A stretch of DNA of 64,000 bases from Qipengyuania xiamenensis (GTDB lineage Bacteria; Pseudomonadota; Alphaproteobacteria; Sphingomonadales; Sphingomonadaceae), in the NCBI RefSeq assembly GCF_019711495.1, contig NZ_JAIGNM010000001.1:992001-1056000 (forward strand), in the 5' to 3' direction. Under the pieces are notes generated by a model. That model was not told the origin of the DNA. It saw only the letters and a program-made list of their open reading frames with translations, and searched no databases. The translations under genes and the position numbers were made by a program. Numbering within the stretch: the stretch's first letter is position 1; each line of letters begins with the position of its first letter. This document shows positions 37,460-45,459 of the stretch, piece by piece.

Positions 37460-38680
37460 CTAGCGCCCGTCGCAGCGCCCGCAAACAAGGCCGCGCCCGT
37501 ACACGTCGTCATGGCCTTTCTTGCCAAGGTCTTCCGCCTCGCGGTCGAGTGCGCTCCGCCAGTCGCTTCCCTGCCCGATTGCCTGAGCGGCGCGTGCCGC
37601 GACCAGCGGGGTGGCAAATGACGTGCCGCGCAGCCTCATGCGCCGCCCCTTTGCATTGCGGCCATAAATGTCGGCGCCGGGGGCGGCATAATCGAGATGG
37701 AGCGCGCGCCCCGCCTCGATCAGGGCACGGCGCTTGCCATCGACAGCGGTAACCGCGACCACGCCCTCGTAGGAAGCGGGAAATGACGGCGGTGAGGCCG
37801 GTCCGTCATTCCCGACCGCGGCCACGATGACGACGCCCTTGCGCTGTGCCGAAGCGATGGCTCTGCCGAGCACAGGATTGCGCGGCCCGACGAGGCTGAT
37901 GGTCACCACCTTGCTGCCCCGTGTCACCAGCCAGCCGAGCCCCTTGGCCATCGCAAGCGCATTGCCGCCGGCTTTGTCGGTGCCATAGACGTCCGCCACA
38001 CGGATCGTCCCCGCACCAGCATAGGCGAGGAGCGAAGCCACCGCGCTGCCATGATTGCTCGGGTAAGGAGCGCCTTTTGCAAAGCCGCGTTGTTCGGCGA
38101 CTTTGACCGAGGAGCCTGTCGCACCGTCGATCATTCCTACCGGCGCACCAATCGAGTTCGGCGCGTCTGCCGCCAATACAAGGTTCGCAGCATCCGCGCC
38201 TCCGGCCTGGAAGTGCAGCGTATCGGCAGAAACTACGGCATCGGGCACGATAGCCTCCAGCTGCTTCTGCGCCTCGGCGAGTTTCATCCCTTCCGGCACA
38301 GAGAGCCGCACAAGCTGGAGATCCAGCCCTTCGACGCTTTCGCGCGAGAGGACGGTAAAGCCACGCTCGCCAGCAATTTCGAGAGCGGATTGCGAAGCGT
38401 CCATGACCAGCAGTTCGCCCTTGCGGGCAGGAGCGCCGTTCGCATCGAATTCGATCGCATCCCGATTGCGCCTGACCAGCCGGTCGATCCGGCGAAGGCG
38501 ATCGTTCGCAAGACGCTGCGTTTCCCGCTCTATTTCGCGCGTGGTCCGATCGAGCCTGTCGTCGATCTGGTCGACCACGCTCCCGACATCGGGAACGCCC
38601 ACGCGAGGCAGCGCGATCTGCGCAGCCAAAGGGGCGGCAACCATCGCCAGAAGCGCGGAAATCAGGGAAAACAATCGCAT
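37460..38680 (-). CDS. Secreted S8-family (subtilisin-like) serine protease
   Basis: 406 residues. Signal peptide 1-20, a charged coiled coil (about 32-75), a pro-like region (85-165) and the subtilase domain. The triad is visible: Asp185 (VGMIDGATG), His210 (SNHGSAVASL) and Ser354 (RGTSFATPLVA), with oxyanion Asn291 (AVGNDGPA). Four Cys are nearly absent except a C-terminal pair (VCGRC). It should be active in the periplasm or outside. It is divergent from an ECF sigma/anti-sigma pair across 108 bp, which suggests it belongs to that regulon or acts on the anti-sigma factor. Confidence 0.9.
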   Translation of the reverse strand: MRLFSLISALLAMVAAPLAAQIALPRVGVPDVGSVVDQIDDRLDRTTREIERETQRLANDRLRRIDRLVRRNRDAIEFDANGAPARKGELLVMDASQSALEIAGERGFTVLSRESVEGLDLQLVRLSVPEGMKLAEAQKQLEAIVPDAVVSADTLHFQAGGADAANLVLAADAPNSIGAPVGMIDGATGSSVKVAEQRGFAKGAPYPSNHGSAVASLLAYAGAGTIRVADVYGTDKAGGNALAMAKGLGWLVTRGSKVVTISLVGPRNPVLGRAIASAQRKGVVIVAAVGNDGPASPPSFPASYEGVVAVTAVDGKRRALIEAGRALHLDYAAPGADIYGRNAKGRRMRLRGTSFATPLVAARAAQAIGQGSDWRSALDREAEDLGKKGHDDVYGRGLVCGRCDGR

Positions 38681-38701
38681 CGGTCTGTCGTTACTCCACT
38701 A

Positions 38702-38739
38702 AAACGCATTAAGCATGGATGAAACGCATGCAGTCATCC
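38702..38739. promoter_or_regulatory. Repeats in the subtilase/ECF sigma divergent promoter region
   Basis: Two copies of AAACGCAT (38702-38709 and 38722-38729) are exactly 20 bp apart, two helical turns. Overlapping the second is an inverted repeat GGATGA-N11-TCATCC (38717-38722 and 38734-38739). Such spacing suits a dimeric regulator controlling both divergent genes. No promoter of known ECF type could be assigned with confidence. Confidence 0.4.
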
Positions 38740-38788
38740 GTTTAATCCGTGGAAGGCAAAGACACTGAGCACATCGTTCGAAACCGAT

Positions 38789-39253
38789 ATGCTGGCTTTG
38801 ATGCCCCGGCTGCGGCGTTTCGCGGTCGGGCTTGCCGGCAATCCGGCCGACGGTGACGATCTTTGCCAGATGACCATCGAGCGTGCGCTCACCAACCGTT
38901 CGAAGTGGACGGAGGGGACGCGGCTCGACAGCTGGACCTATCGGATCATGCGCAACATCTGGATCGACGAGGGCCGCAAGACCACCCGCAGGCACGAGAC
39001 CTTCGTCGCCGAGGAAGCAGGCGCAGGCGTCGGCGGCGACGGCGCACAGGAATCTGCGGTGGAACTTTCCAATGTCGACCGCGCCATGCAGAAACTGCCC
39101 GAAGACCAGCGCGAAGCCGTGCTGCTCGTGATGGTTGAAGGCTATGCCTACAAGGAAGCGGCCGAGATCGTCGGTTGCCCCGTAGGCACGCTGAATTCGC
39201 GCCTGGTACGGGGGCGAGACGCTTTGATGGGAATGCTGGGAGAAGCACAATGA
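38789..39253 (+). CDS. ECF-type RNA polymerase sigma factor
   Basis: 154 residues, near the minimum for the family. Region 2 (about 1-65) contains NPADGDDLCQMTIERAL and DSWTYRIMRNIWIDE; region 4 (about 95-150) contains LPEDQREAVLLVMVEGYAYKEAAEIVGCPVGTLNSRLVRGR. The linker between them is short and Gly/Ala-rich. The stop overlaps the next start (ATGA), and the product of that gene is a membrane-anchored anti-sigma candidate. It is divergent from the subtilase gene. Only one ATG fits, since the next upstream codons include no accepted start. Confidence 0.9.
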   Translation: MLALMPRLRRFAVGLAGNPADGDDLCQMTIERALTNRSKWTEGTRLDSWTYRIMRNIWIDEGRKTTRRHETFVAEEAGAGVGGDGAQESAVELSNVDRAMQKLPEDQREAVLLVMVEGYAYKEAAEIVGCPVGTLNSRLVRGRDALMGMLGEAQ

Positions 39254-39948
39254 GCATCACCCGCGAGGAAATCGCCGCCTTTGCCGACGGTCAGCTTTCG
39301 CCCGAGCGCGAGGCCGAAGTCGCCGCCGCAGTCGCCAGCGATCCTGCCCTTGCAGAGGAAGTCGCAAAGCACCGCGCCCTCAAAGCGATGCTGCAAGGCC
39401 ATTTCGCGCCGATCGCGGAAGAGCCGGTGCCCGAACACATGGCCGCGCTGCTTCGTCCCGAACCGCAGCCGGAAGTCGTAGATTTTGCAGCGGCGAAGGA
39501 GCGGCGCGAGGAGAAGCGCAAGCTGCCGAGCTGGGGTTGGGTCGCAGGTCCGGCACTGGCCGCTTCGCTTGCCATCGCGATTTTCCTGCCGCGAGGGTCC
39601 GACACGCCAGACGGCTACGCAGATGCGCAGCTTGCATCCGTGCTCGACCAGACGCTGGTTGCCGAACAGACCGGCAGCGCCGACACCCGCATACTGCTGA
39701 GTTTCCAGAACGACGACGCCGAGTTCTGCCGCGCCTTCAGTGCTCCCGACGGCGGCGGCATCGCCTGCCGCGACGACAAAGGCTGGCAGCTCGAGGCTTT
39801 GGGCGAAGGGAGCGAAGCTGCCAGCACCGATTATCGCATGGCGGGAGCTGGAGACGCCGATATCCTCGCGATCGCACAGGAACTCGCCCAAGGTCCCGCA
39901 CTCGATGCCGAAGCCGAAAGGAAAGCGCGCGAGGCAGGCTGGCGTTAA
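39250..39948 (+). CDS. Membrane-anchored anti-sigma factor candidate
   Basis: 232 residues. The N-terminal 50 residues (TREEIAAFADGQLSPEREAE) match the helical start of RsiW/ChrR-type anti-sigma domains that clamp the sigma factor, but no zinc-binding His/Cys set is present. One membrane helix (about 97-115) precedes a periplasmic domain (116-232) containing a Cys pair (EFCRAF and GIACRDD). This arrangement allows a signal outside the membrane to free the sigma factor by proteolysis. The start overlaps the sigma stop by 4 bp, and a strong terminator follows. Confidence 0.8.
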   Translation: MSITREEIAAFADGQLSPEREAEVAAAVASDPALAEEVAKHRALKAMLQGHFAPIAEEPVPEHMAALLRPEPQPEVVDFAAAKERREEKRKLPSWGWVAGPALAASLAIAIFLPRGSDTPDGYADAQLASVLDQTLVAEQTGSADTRILLSFQNDDAEFCRAFSAPDGGGIACRDDKGWQLEALGEGSEAASTDYRMAGAGDADILAIAQELAQGPALDAEAERKAREAGWR

Positions 39949-39974
39949 GCCCCAACAGCGCCACAAAAAACAAG

Positions 39975-40012
39975 GGCCGCAAACCTCATCTCGGGTTTGC
40001 GGCCTTTTCTTT
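39975..40012 (+). terminator. Rho-independent terminator of the sigma/anti-sigma operon
   Basis: GGCCGCAAACC (39975-39985) pairs perfectly with GGTTTGCGGCC (39994-40004) around an 8-base loop, followed by TTTTCTTT. It lies 27 bp after the anti-sigma stop. Confidence 0.9.
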
Positions 40013-40031
40013 GGTCGCCCTTCGCGGGCAC

Positions 40032-40100
40032 AAAAATTGGAAGGACCGGGGGGTCATCCGGTCCTTCCTGGGAGATCGGCCTGCCTGGGACATGCAGGCC
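40032..40100 (-). terminator. Terminator and accessory hairpin after the small periplasmic protein gene
   Basis: On the minus strand a perfect 11-bp stem GGAAGGACCGG/CCGGTCCTTCC (40039-40068) is followed by AATTTTTG, a strong terminator for the gene ending at 40120. Between gene and terminator is a second stem, GGCCTGC/GCAGGCC (40078-40100). The region ends 20 bp from the opposing terminator, so the two convergent operons are well insulated. Confidence 0.8.
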
Positions 40101-40119
40101 GGGGGGACATCCCTCGCGA

Positions 40120-40464
40120 TTATTCGACGACGATCACCTCGCCGTAGCGATAGCCACGCTCGGCCATTTCCTTGATGTAGTGTTCGCGCTCTTCCTTGAG
40201 CTCGTGGCCGTATTCTTCCCAGGCATCGCGCAAGTCCTCGACATCGGACGCGCGGCGCAGGTCGCTGGTCAGTTCCTTCTGGGCCTCGGTGATGTCGATC
40301 CGGTAGTCGAACCAGAAGCGGTTCTCGATCCCGGCGATCGGGCTGGAAATGATCCGCGCTTCCTGATCCCGGGCATAGGCTTCCTCGTGAAGCATCGGGA
40401 TCGCTGCGGTCGCTGCAGTGGCGAGGCCGAGGGCGAGCATCGGCAGGGTTGCGGTGAATTTCAT
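40120..40464 (-). CDS. Small periplasmic protein of unknown function
   Basis: 114 residues. Signal peptide 1-20 (MKFTATLPMLALGLATAATA), then a mature part that is charged and helical (about 50-100: ITEAQKELTSDLRRASD, WEEYGHELKEEREHY), ending in a hydrophobic VIVVE. I recognise no family. A strong AAAGGAG ribosome site precedes ATG 40464 and a strong terminator follows, so it is a real, probably well-expressed single gene. It sits next to the ECF sigma group, but nothing else ties it to them. Confidence 0.75.
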   Translation of the reverse strand: MKFTATLPMLALGLATAATAAIPMLHEEAYARDQEARIISSPIAGIENRFWFDYRIDITEAQKELTSDLRRASDVEDLRDAWEEYGHELKEEREHYIKEMAERGYRYGEVIVVE

Positions 40465-40638
40465 GTCTTTCTCCTTTTGTGACCGGGCGCCATTGCGACC
40501 GGCTTGCAAGGAGAACGGATCGCGTCGCGGGTTTAATTCACGATGCGGGCAAATTTTTTGACGGCTTCGGAAATTTCGACCTTCGCAGAAGCATTCGTAG
40601 TTCTCGCCATGCCCCTCAAAACCGTCTAGGGGCGCGCA

Positions 40639-41700
40639 ATGCATTTCCTCGATCAGGCCAAGATCTATCTGAAATCCGGCGCGGGTGGTCCCGGCGCTGT
40701 CAGTTTCCGGCGCGAAAAATACATTGAGTACGGCGGCCCAGACGGGGGCAATGGCGGCAAGGGCGGCGACATCATCTTCCGCGCCGTGCAGGGTCTCAAT
40801 ACGCTCATCGACTTCCGCTATGCGCAGCACTTCAAGGCGAAGCGCGGCAGCCATGGACAGGGCAAGGACAAGACGGGTGCGGGCGCGCCCGACCTGATTA
40901 TCGACGTGCCCGTCGGCACGCAGATCCTGTCGGAAGACAAGGAAGAAGTGCTCGCCGACTTCACCGAGGTCGGTCAGGAAGTCGTCTTCCTCGAAGGCGG
41001 GATGGGTGGTCGCGGCAATGCCAGCTACAAGTCCAGCACCAACCGCGCACCGCGCCAGCACCAGCCGGGCATGCCGGGCGAGGAGATGTGGGTCTGGCTG
41101 CGCCTGAAGCTGCTGGCCGATGTCGGGCTGCTCGGTCTGCCAAACGCCGGCAAGAGCACCTTCATCAACCAGGTCACCAACGCCAATGCGAAGGTGGGGC
41201 ATTATGCCTTCACCACGCTGGTGCCGAAGCTGGGCGTAGTCCGGCACAAGGCGCGCGAGTTCGTAATCGCCGACATTCCCGGCCTTATCGAGGGCGCCGC
41301 GGAAGGCGCAGGAATCGGCGATCGCTTCCTCGGCCATATCGAGCGCTGCCGTGTGCTGATCCACCTGATCGATATCGCCGGCCAGGATCCGGCAGACGCC
41401 TATCGCACGGTGAATGCCGAGCTCGAGGCCTATGGTGCCGGCCTGTCCGACAAGCCGCAGCTGGTAGCGCTCAACAAGCTCGACCTTGCCGACGAGGAAC
41501 TGGGCGAAGCTTTTGCCAAGGAATTGCTCGAAGCGGGCGCGGACAAGGTCTTCTCGATCTCGGGTGCGACCGGCGAGGGCATTGAGGAACTGCTCGACGC
41601 AGTGCTCGGCTACCTGCCCGATCGCACTTCGACCGAAACCAAGGCCGCCGAGGTGGAAAGCACCGAGGAAGACGGCACCGGCGAGTGGTCGCCCATCTGA
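40639..41700 (+). CDS. obgE: GTPase ObgE/CgtA
   Basis: 353 residues; ribosome-associated GTPase for 50S maturation and stringent/cell-cycle control. The Gly-rich Obg fold (1-158) has GPDGGNGGKGGDI, and the G domain has GLPNAGKST (G1), DIPGLIEGA (G3) and NKLD (G4). The C-terminal tail is short and acidic. It lies directly before proB, a common bacterial order. Confidence 0.97.
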   Translation: MHFLDQAKIYLKSGAGGPGAVSFRREKYIEYGGPDGGNGGKGGDIIFRAVQGLNTLIDFRYAQHFKAKRGSHGQGKDKTGAGAPDLIIDVPVGTQILSEDKEEVLADFTEVGQEVVFLEGGMGGRGNASYKSSTNRAPRQHQPGMPGEEMWVWLRLKLLADVGLLGLPNAGKSTFINQVTNANAKVGHYAFTTLVPKLGVVRHKAREFVIADIPGLIEGAAEGAGIGDRFLGHIERCRVLIHLIDIAGQDPADAYRTVNAELEAYGAGLSDKPQLVALNKLDLADEELGEAFAKELLEAGADKVFSISGATGEGIEELLDAVLGYLPDRTSTETKAAEVESTEEDGTGEWSPI

Positions 41701-41705
41701 CGCCC

Positions 41706-42827
41706 ATGGCGATCACGACGCTTTCAGGACTGGGTGAGGCAAAACGACTCGTCGTGAAGGTCGGCTCGGCCCTGCTGATCGAGCAAGGCAAGCCCCGCGC
41801 AAACTGGCTGGCCACGCTGGCACAGGAACTTGCCGCGCTGCGGAAGCGCGGGACCGAGGTCATCGTGGTCTCTTCGGGTGCCATCGCGCTTGGCGCTGCC
41901 AAGCTCGGCCTGCCCAAGGGAGGGCGTGGCAGTCTTGCCGATGCGCAGGCCGCCGCATCGGTCGGACAGGTGGAACTGGCGCGCCTTTGGTCGGATGCCT
42001 TCGAGACGCACGGTCTCGTCGCCGCCCAGATGCTGGTCACGATCGACGATCTCGAAGACCGCCGCCGCTATCTCAATGCTTCGGCCACACTGGAACGCCT
42101 GCTCGTTGCGGGTGCGATCCCCGTGGTCAACGAGAACGACAGCGTAGCGACAGAAGAAATCCGCTTCGGCGACAACGATCGCCTTGCCGCGCGCGTGGCA
42201 CAGGCCGCGCAGGCACAGGGCGTGTTACTGCTCTCCGATGTCGACGGGCTCTATGATCGCGATCCGGCGCAGAACGGGGCCGCGCTGATCGAAACGGTCG
42301 AAGGTGTGACGCCCGAGATCATCGCCATGGCGACCGGCGGTTCCACATCGGGTCTCGGCTCCGGAGGCATGCTGGCAAAACTGCAGGCCGCCCGCATCGC
42401 CGAGCGTGCAGGTATCGCGCTCGCCATCATCAACGGCATCCATGAAGCGCCCATTTCGCGCGCGCTCGATGCCGGACGCGGTACGCTTTTCCTGCCGCAG
42501 GGTGACGAAAGTGCCCGCAAGGCCTGGCTCTCGGGCCGGCTTGCTCCTTCCGGGGTTCTCACGGTCGATGCCGGCTGCACCGAAGCACTCGCCGACGGAG
42601 CCAGCCTGCTGGCAGCGGGACTGACCGAGATCGAAGGTGATTTCCGGCGCGGCGATCTCGTTGCAATCCACGGCGCGAAGGGCGAGCGGCTGGGCCAGGG
42701 CCTGGTCGAGTACACGAGCGAAGAATGCCGCGCGATCCTCGGCCTTCGTGAAGACATGCAGGCGGAAAAGCTCGGCTATGCGCCGCGCGCTGCAGTCGTC
42801 CACCGCGATCACATGGTGCGCGCATGA
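41706..42827 (+). CDS. proB: Glutamate 5-kinase
   Basis: 373 residues; first step of proline synthesis, phosphorylating glutamate. The amino-acid kinase domain shows RLVVKVGSALL, IVVSSGAIALG, PVVNENDSVA and SDVDGLYDRDP; residues about 280-365 form the C-terminal PUA domain. ATG 41706 was preferred to one 21 bases upstream that overlaps the obgE end. Its stop overlaps the next start (ATGA). Confidence 0.97.
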   Translation: MAITTLSGLGEAKRLVVKVGSALLIEQGKPRANWLATLAQELAALRKRGTEVIVVSSGAIALGAAKLGLPKGGRGSLADAQAAASVGQVELARLWSDAFETHGLVAAQMLVTIDDLEDRRRYLNASATLERLLVAGAIPVVNENDSVATEEIRFGDNDRLAARVAQAAQAQGVLLLSDVDGLYDRDPAQNGAALIETVEGVTPEIIAMATGGSTSGLGSGGMLAKLQAARIAERAGIALAIINGIHEAPISRALDAGRGTLFLPQGDESARKAWLSGRLAPSGVLTVDAGCTEALADGASLLAAGLTEIEGDFRRGDLVAIHGAKGERLGQGLVEYTSEECRAILGLREDMQAEKLGYAPRAAVVHRDHMVRA

Positions 42828-43729
42828 CCGTTGCGCTGACAGGAGCCACGGGATTTGTCGGGCAGGCCGTCCTCGATGCCGCCGCGAGCAAAGGCATCGC
42901 AGTCCGCGCACTGACCCGCCGGACGCAGGCACCTCGCGACGGCGTCACCTGGGTCGAGGGCAGTCTCTCGGATTCGAAATCTCTCGCTGTGCTTTGCGAG
43001 GGCGCCGACTGCGTCGTGCATGTCGCGGGCCTTACGAACACGCCCGACCCGGCGGAATTCGAAGAGGCCAATGTCATCGGCACGCGCAAATTGCTGCACG
43101 CCGCGAAGTCGCAAGGCGCCGGGCGCTTCGTCTTCACAAGTTCGCTGTCCGCGCGCGAGCCTTCGCTGTCGCTCTACGGCGCCTCCAAGGCCAATGCGGA
43201 GGCCTTTGTCGAAACGAGCGGGCTGGACTTCACCATCGTGCGTCCGCCTGCCGTTTACGGACCTCGCGACAAGGACATGTTCGAACTCTTCCGTTCGGCG
43301 AAGTTCGGCGTGGTGCCAGTTCCACCGAAGGGCCGGACCTCGATAATCCATGTCGACGACCTGGCCGAATGCCTGCTGGCGCTTTCGCCTTCAGGAACTG
43401 CTGCGGGAGCGACACTCGAGCCGGATGACGGGCAGCACCGGGGCTACGAACACGGCGAGCTCGCCCGCCTGATCGGTCGGGCGATGGGGAAAAGGGTCCT
43501 CGCCCCTCACCTTCCCGCCGCATTGCTCCGCATCGGCGCGAAGGCCGACCGCCTGCTTCGTGGTGACGATGCCAAACTCACTCACGACCGCGTCGGCTAC
43601 ATGGTCCATGACGACTGGGTCTGCCGTCCCGACCGCGCCGTCCCCGAGGGCATCTGGACGCCGCGCATTCCGGGCGAGGATGGCCTCGCGGCGACAGCAG
43701 ACTGGTACAAGCGCGAAGGCTGGCTCTGA
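42824..43729 (+). CDS. NAD-dependent epimerase/dehydratase family protein (extended SDR)
   Basis: 301 residues. Rossmann motif TGATGFVGQA at 6-15, a Tyr-x3-Lys pair in YGASKANAE (about 118-126) and RPPAVYGPRD typical of extended short-chain dehydrogenases. Related proteins modify nucleotide sugars, or act as complex-I assembly-like or hydroxysteroid-type dehydrogenases. The specific substrate is unknown. It is translationally coupled to proB. Confidence 0.83.
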   Translation: MTVALTGATGFVGQAVLDAAASKGIAVRALTRRTQAPRDGVTWVEGSLSDSKSLAVLCEGADCVVHVAGLTNTPDPAEFEEANVIGTRKLLHAAKSQGAGRFVFTSSLSAREPSLSLYGASKANAEAFVETSGLDFTIVRPPAVYGPRDKDMFELFRSAKFGVVPVPPKGRTSIIHVDDLAECLLALSPSGTAAGATLEPDDGQHRGYEHGELARLIGRAMGKRVLAPHLPAALLRIGAKADRLLRGDDAKLTHDRVGYMVHDDWVCRPDRAVPEGIWTPRIPGEDGLAATADWYKREGWL

Positions 43730-43772
43730 CAGGTGATTGTCGCCCGCTGCCAAGCGGTTTAGACACCTCCAC

Positions 43773-44870
43773 ATGACCACCCAGCCTGCCCCGCCGGTAG
43801 CCGGCGACTATGCTCCCTGGTTCCATGCGAAAGCCCTTTCGGGATCGGATCGCTACGCCTTCCACTCGGTCGGCGGGCGGCACGTGCTGATGCTGTTCTT
43901 CGGCACCGCCAGCCAGCCCGGGGCAAAGGCAGCGCTTGAGGTGGTGGCAAGACATCGCGCTGTCTTCGATGACGAACATGCGGTGTTCTTCGGTGTAACC
44001 GTCGACCCCACCGATGTCGCGCAGGACAGGATCGCGCAGGACCTTCCCGGCATCCGGTATTTCCTCGACTATGACCGCGCGGTCAGCCGCCAGTTCGGCG
44101 CGGCCAACGACGCCAATCGCTATGAGCCTTTCTGGGTCCTGCTCGATCGCGAACTGCGGGTGATCCAGCGCTACCGGATCGACGCGGGCGAGGCGGCGAT
44201 CGAGGAACTCAAGAGCCGCACCGCCGACGTTACCGACGGGGGCGCCCCAGTGCTGACGGTGCCCGACGTATTCGATGCGGAAACCTGCCGGATGCTGATC
44301 GACCTGTATGAAAGTGACGGCGGCACGGCCTCTGGCTTCATGCGCGACGTGAACGGCAAGACGACCCACATTCTCGATGACAACTTCAAGCGCCGACGCG
44401 ACACTTCGATCACGGACCCGAAGCTCATCCAGATGCTGTCCCAGCGCATCGCCCGCCGCATTGCCCCCGCGATCGAGCGCGCGACCCACTTCAAGGCAAC
44501 CCGCATCGAACGACATATCGTCGCCTGTTACGAGGCCGGAAAAGGTCATTTCCGCCCGCACCGCGACAACACCACCTTCGGTACCGCGCATCGGCGGTTC
44601 GCCGTCACGATCAATCTCAATGCCGACGAATACGAAGGCGGCGACCTGCGCTTCCCCGAATTCGGAGGACGCACCTACCGCGCGCCGACCGGCGGTGCGG
44701 TGGTGTTCTCCTGCTCGCTGCTCCACGAGGCGCTCCCTGTGACCAAGGGCAAGCGGTACGCCTTCCTGCCGTTCCTTTACGACGAGGAAGCCAAGGCAAT
44801 CCGCGAGGCCAATCTTGACAAGCTGGCGGCCGAAGCGGGCCAGGCCGTCAAGCAGGACGGCACCGCCTGA
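43773..44870 (+). CDS. Redoxin-like domain fused to a 2-oxoglutarate/Fe(II) prolyl-hydroxylase-type oxygenase
   Basis: 365 residues. Residues 5-155 follow the AhpC/peroxiredoxin fold (DYAPWF, HVLMLFFGT, a thioredoxin-like core) but the peroxidatic Cys position reads FFGTASQPGAK, with no Cys. Residues 160-350 are a P4H-type double-stranded beta-helix: the iron-binding His263 and Asp265 (HRD), His318 (LLHEALPV) and the 2-oxoglutarate Lys/Arg at 326-328 (KGKR). It would hydroxylate a protein or peptide. The redoxin half is probably a binding or scaffold module. It lies 43 bp after the epimerase gene. Confidence 0.82.
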   Translation: MTTQPAPPVAGDYAPWFHAKALSGSDRYAFHSVGGRHVLMLFFGTASQPGAKAALEVVARHRAVFDDEHAVFFGVTVDPTDVAQDRIAQDLPGIRYFLDYDRAVSRQFGAANDANRYEPFWVLLDRELRVIQRYRIDAGEAAIEELKSRTADVTDGGAPVLTVPDVFDAETCRMLIDLYESDGGTASGFMRDVNGKTTHILDDNFKRRRDTSITDPKLIQMLSQRIARRIAPAIERATHFKATRIERHIVACYEAGKGHFRPHRDNTTFGTAHRRFAVTINLNADEYEGGDLRFPEFGGRTYRAPTGGAVVFSCSLLHEALPVTKGKRYAFLPFLYDEEAKAIREANLDKLAAEAGQAVKQDGTA

Positions 44871-44979
44871 CCGGCTTGCGTTGCGTTCTGCCGCGTAAGG
44901 CCTACTCTCCGGCTCACTGGTCGCGAATCGCAAGCGGGAATCCCCGCAATTCACTCATGGGTCGCATCAGGAGAGTACC

Positions 44980-45402
44980 ATGAGGAAACTGATCTTTGCC
45001 GTGAGCGTGCTGGCCCTTGCAGGCTGTTCACAGGCCGAAGAAGCCGACACGATGGAAGCCGAAGAAGAGGTCGCCGTAGCCGAAGAGGCCGGTCCGACCG
45101 CCGCAGACGGCATGCCGTCACCGGGCATGTACAAGGTCACCGACGGCGAAGGTGTCGTCTACATGGAAGAGGTCAAGGCTGACGGAACCTATGTGACCAC
45201 CAAGGACGGCGAACTCTACCAGACCGGTCGCTGGGAACAGCCATCTCCCGACCAGTACTGCTCGGCTGTCGATGAAGCCTATATCGATGAAGATGACGAC
45301 GGCACGATGAAGTGCAACACCGAACAGATCGGTGAGGACGGCGTCTGGACCTCGGTCAACGACAAGGGCGAGACCGCAACGGTCGAACGCGTCGAAGGCT
45401 GA
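44980..45402 (+). CDS. Small acidic lipoprotein of unknown function
   Basis: 140 residues. Lipobox LALAG-C16, followed by an acidic Glu/Ala-rich linker (18-45) and a small domain (50-140) with YKVTDGEGVVYMEEV and a Cys pair (QYCSAV, MKCNTE). It is presumably anchored in the envelope. I know of no function. It stands alone between the oxygenase and cysH, with a shared hairpin terminator after its stop. Confidence 0.75.
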   Translation: MRKLIFAVSVLALAGCSQAEEADTMEAEEEVAVAEEAGPTAADGMPSPGMYKVTDGEGVVYMEEVKADGTYVTTKDGELYQTGRWEQPSPDQYCSAVDEAYIDEDDDGTMKCNTEQIGEDGVWTSVNDKGETATVERVEG

Positions 45403-45419
45403 ATTCGCACGAGCTAAGG

Positions 45420-45451
45420 AAGGCACCGTCGGCATGGCGCCGCGGTGCCTT
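45420..45451. terminator. Bidirectional hairpin terminator between lipoprotein gene and cysH
   Basis: AAGGCACCG (45420-45428) pairs with CGGTGCCTT (45443-45451). It lies between two convergent stop codons (45402 and 45460) and is followed by T-containing sequence on both strands, so it can serve both genes. Confidence 0.65.
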
Positions 45452-45459
45452 TCCCGTTT

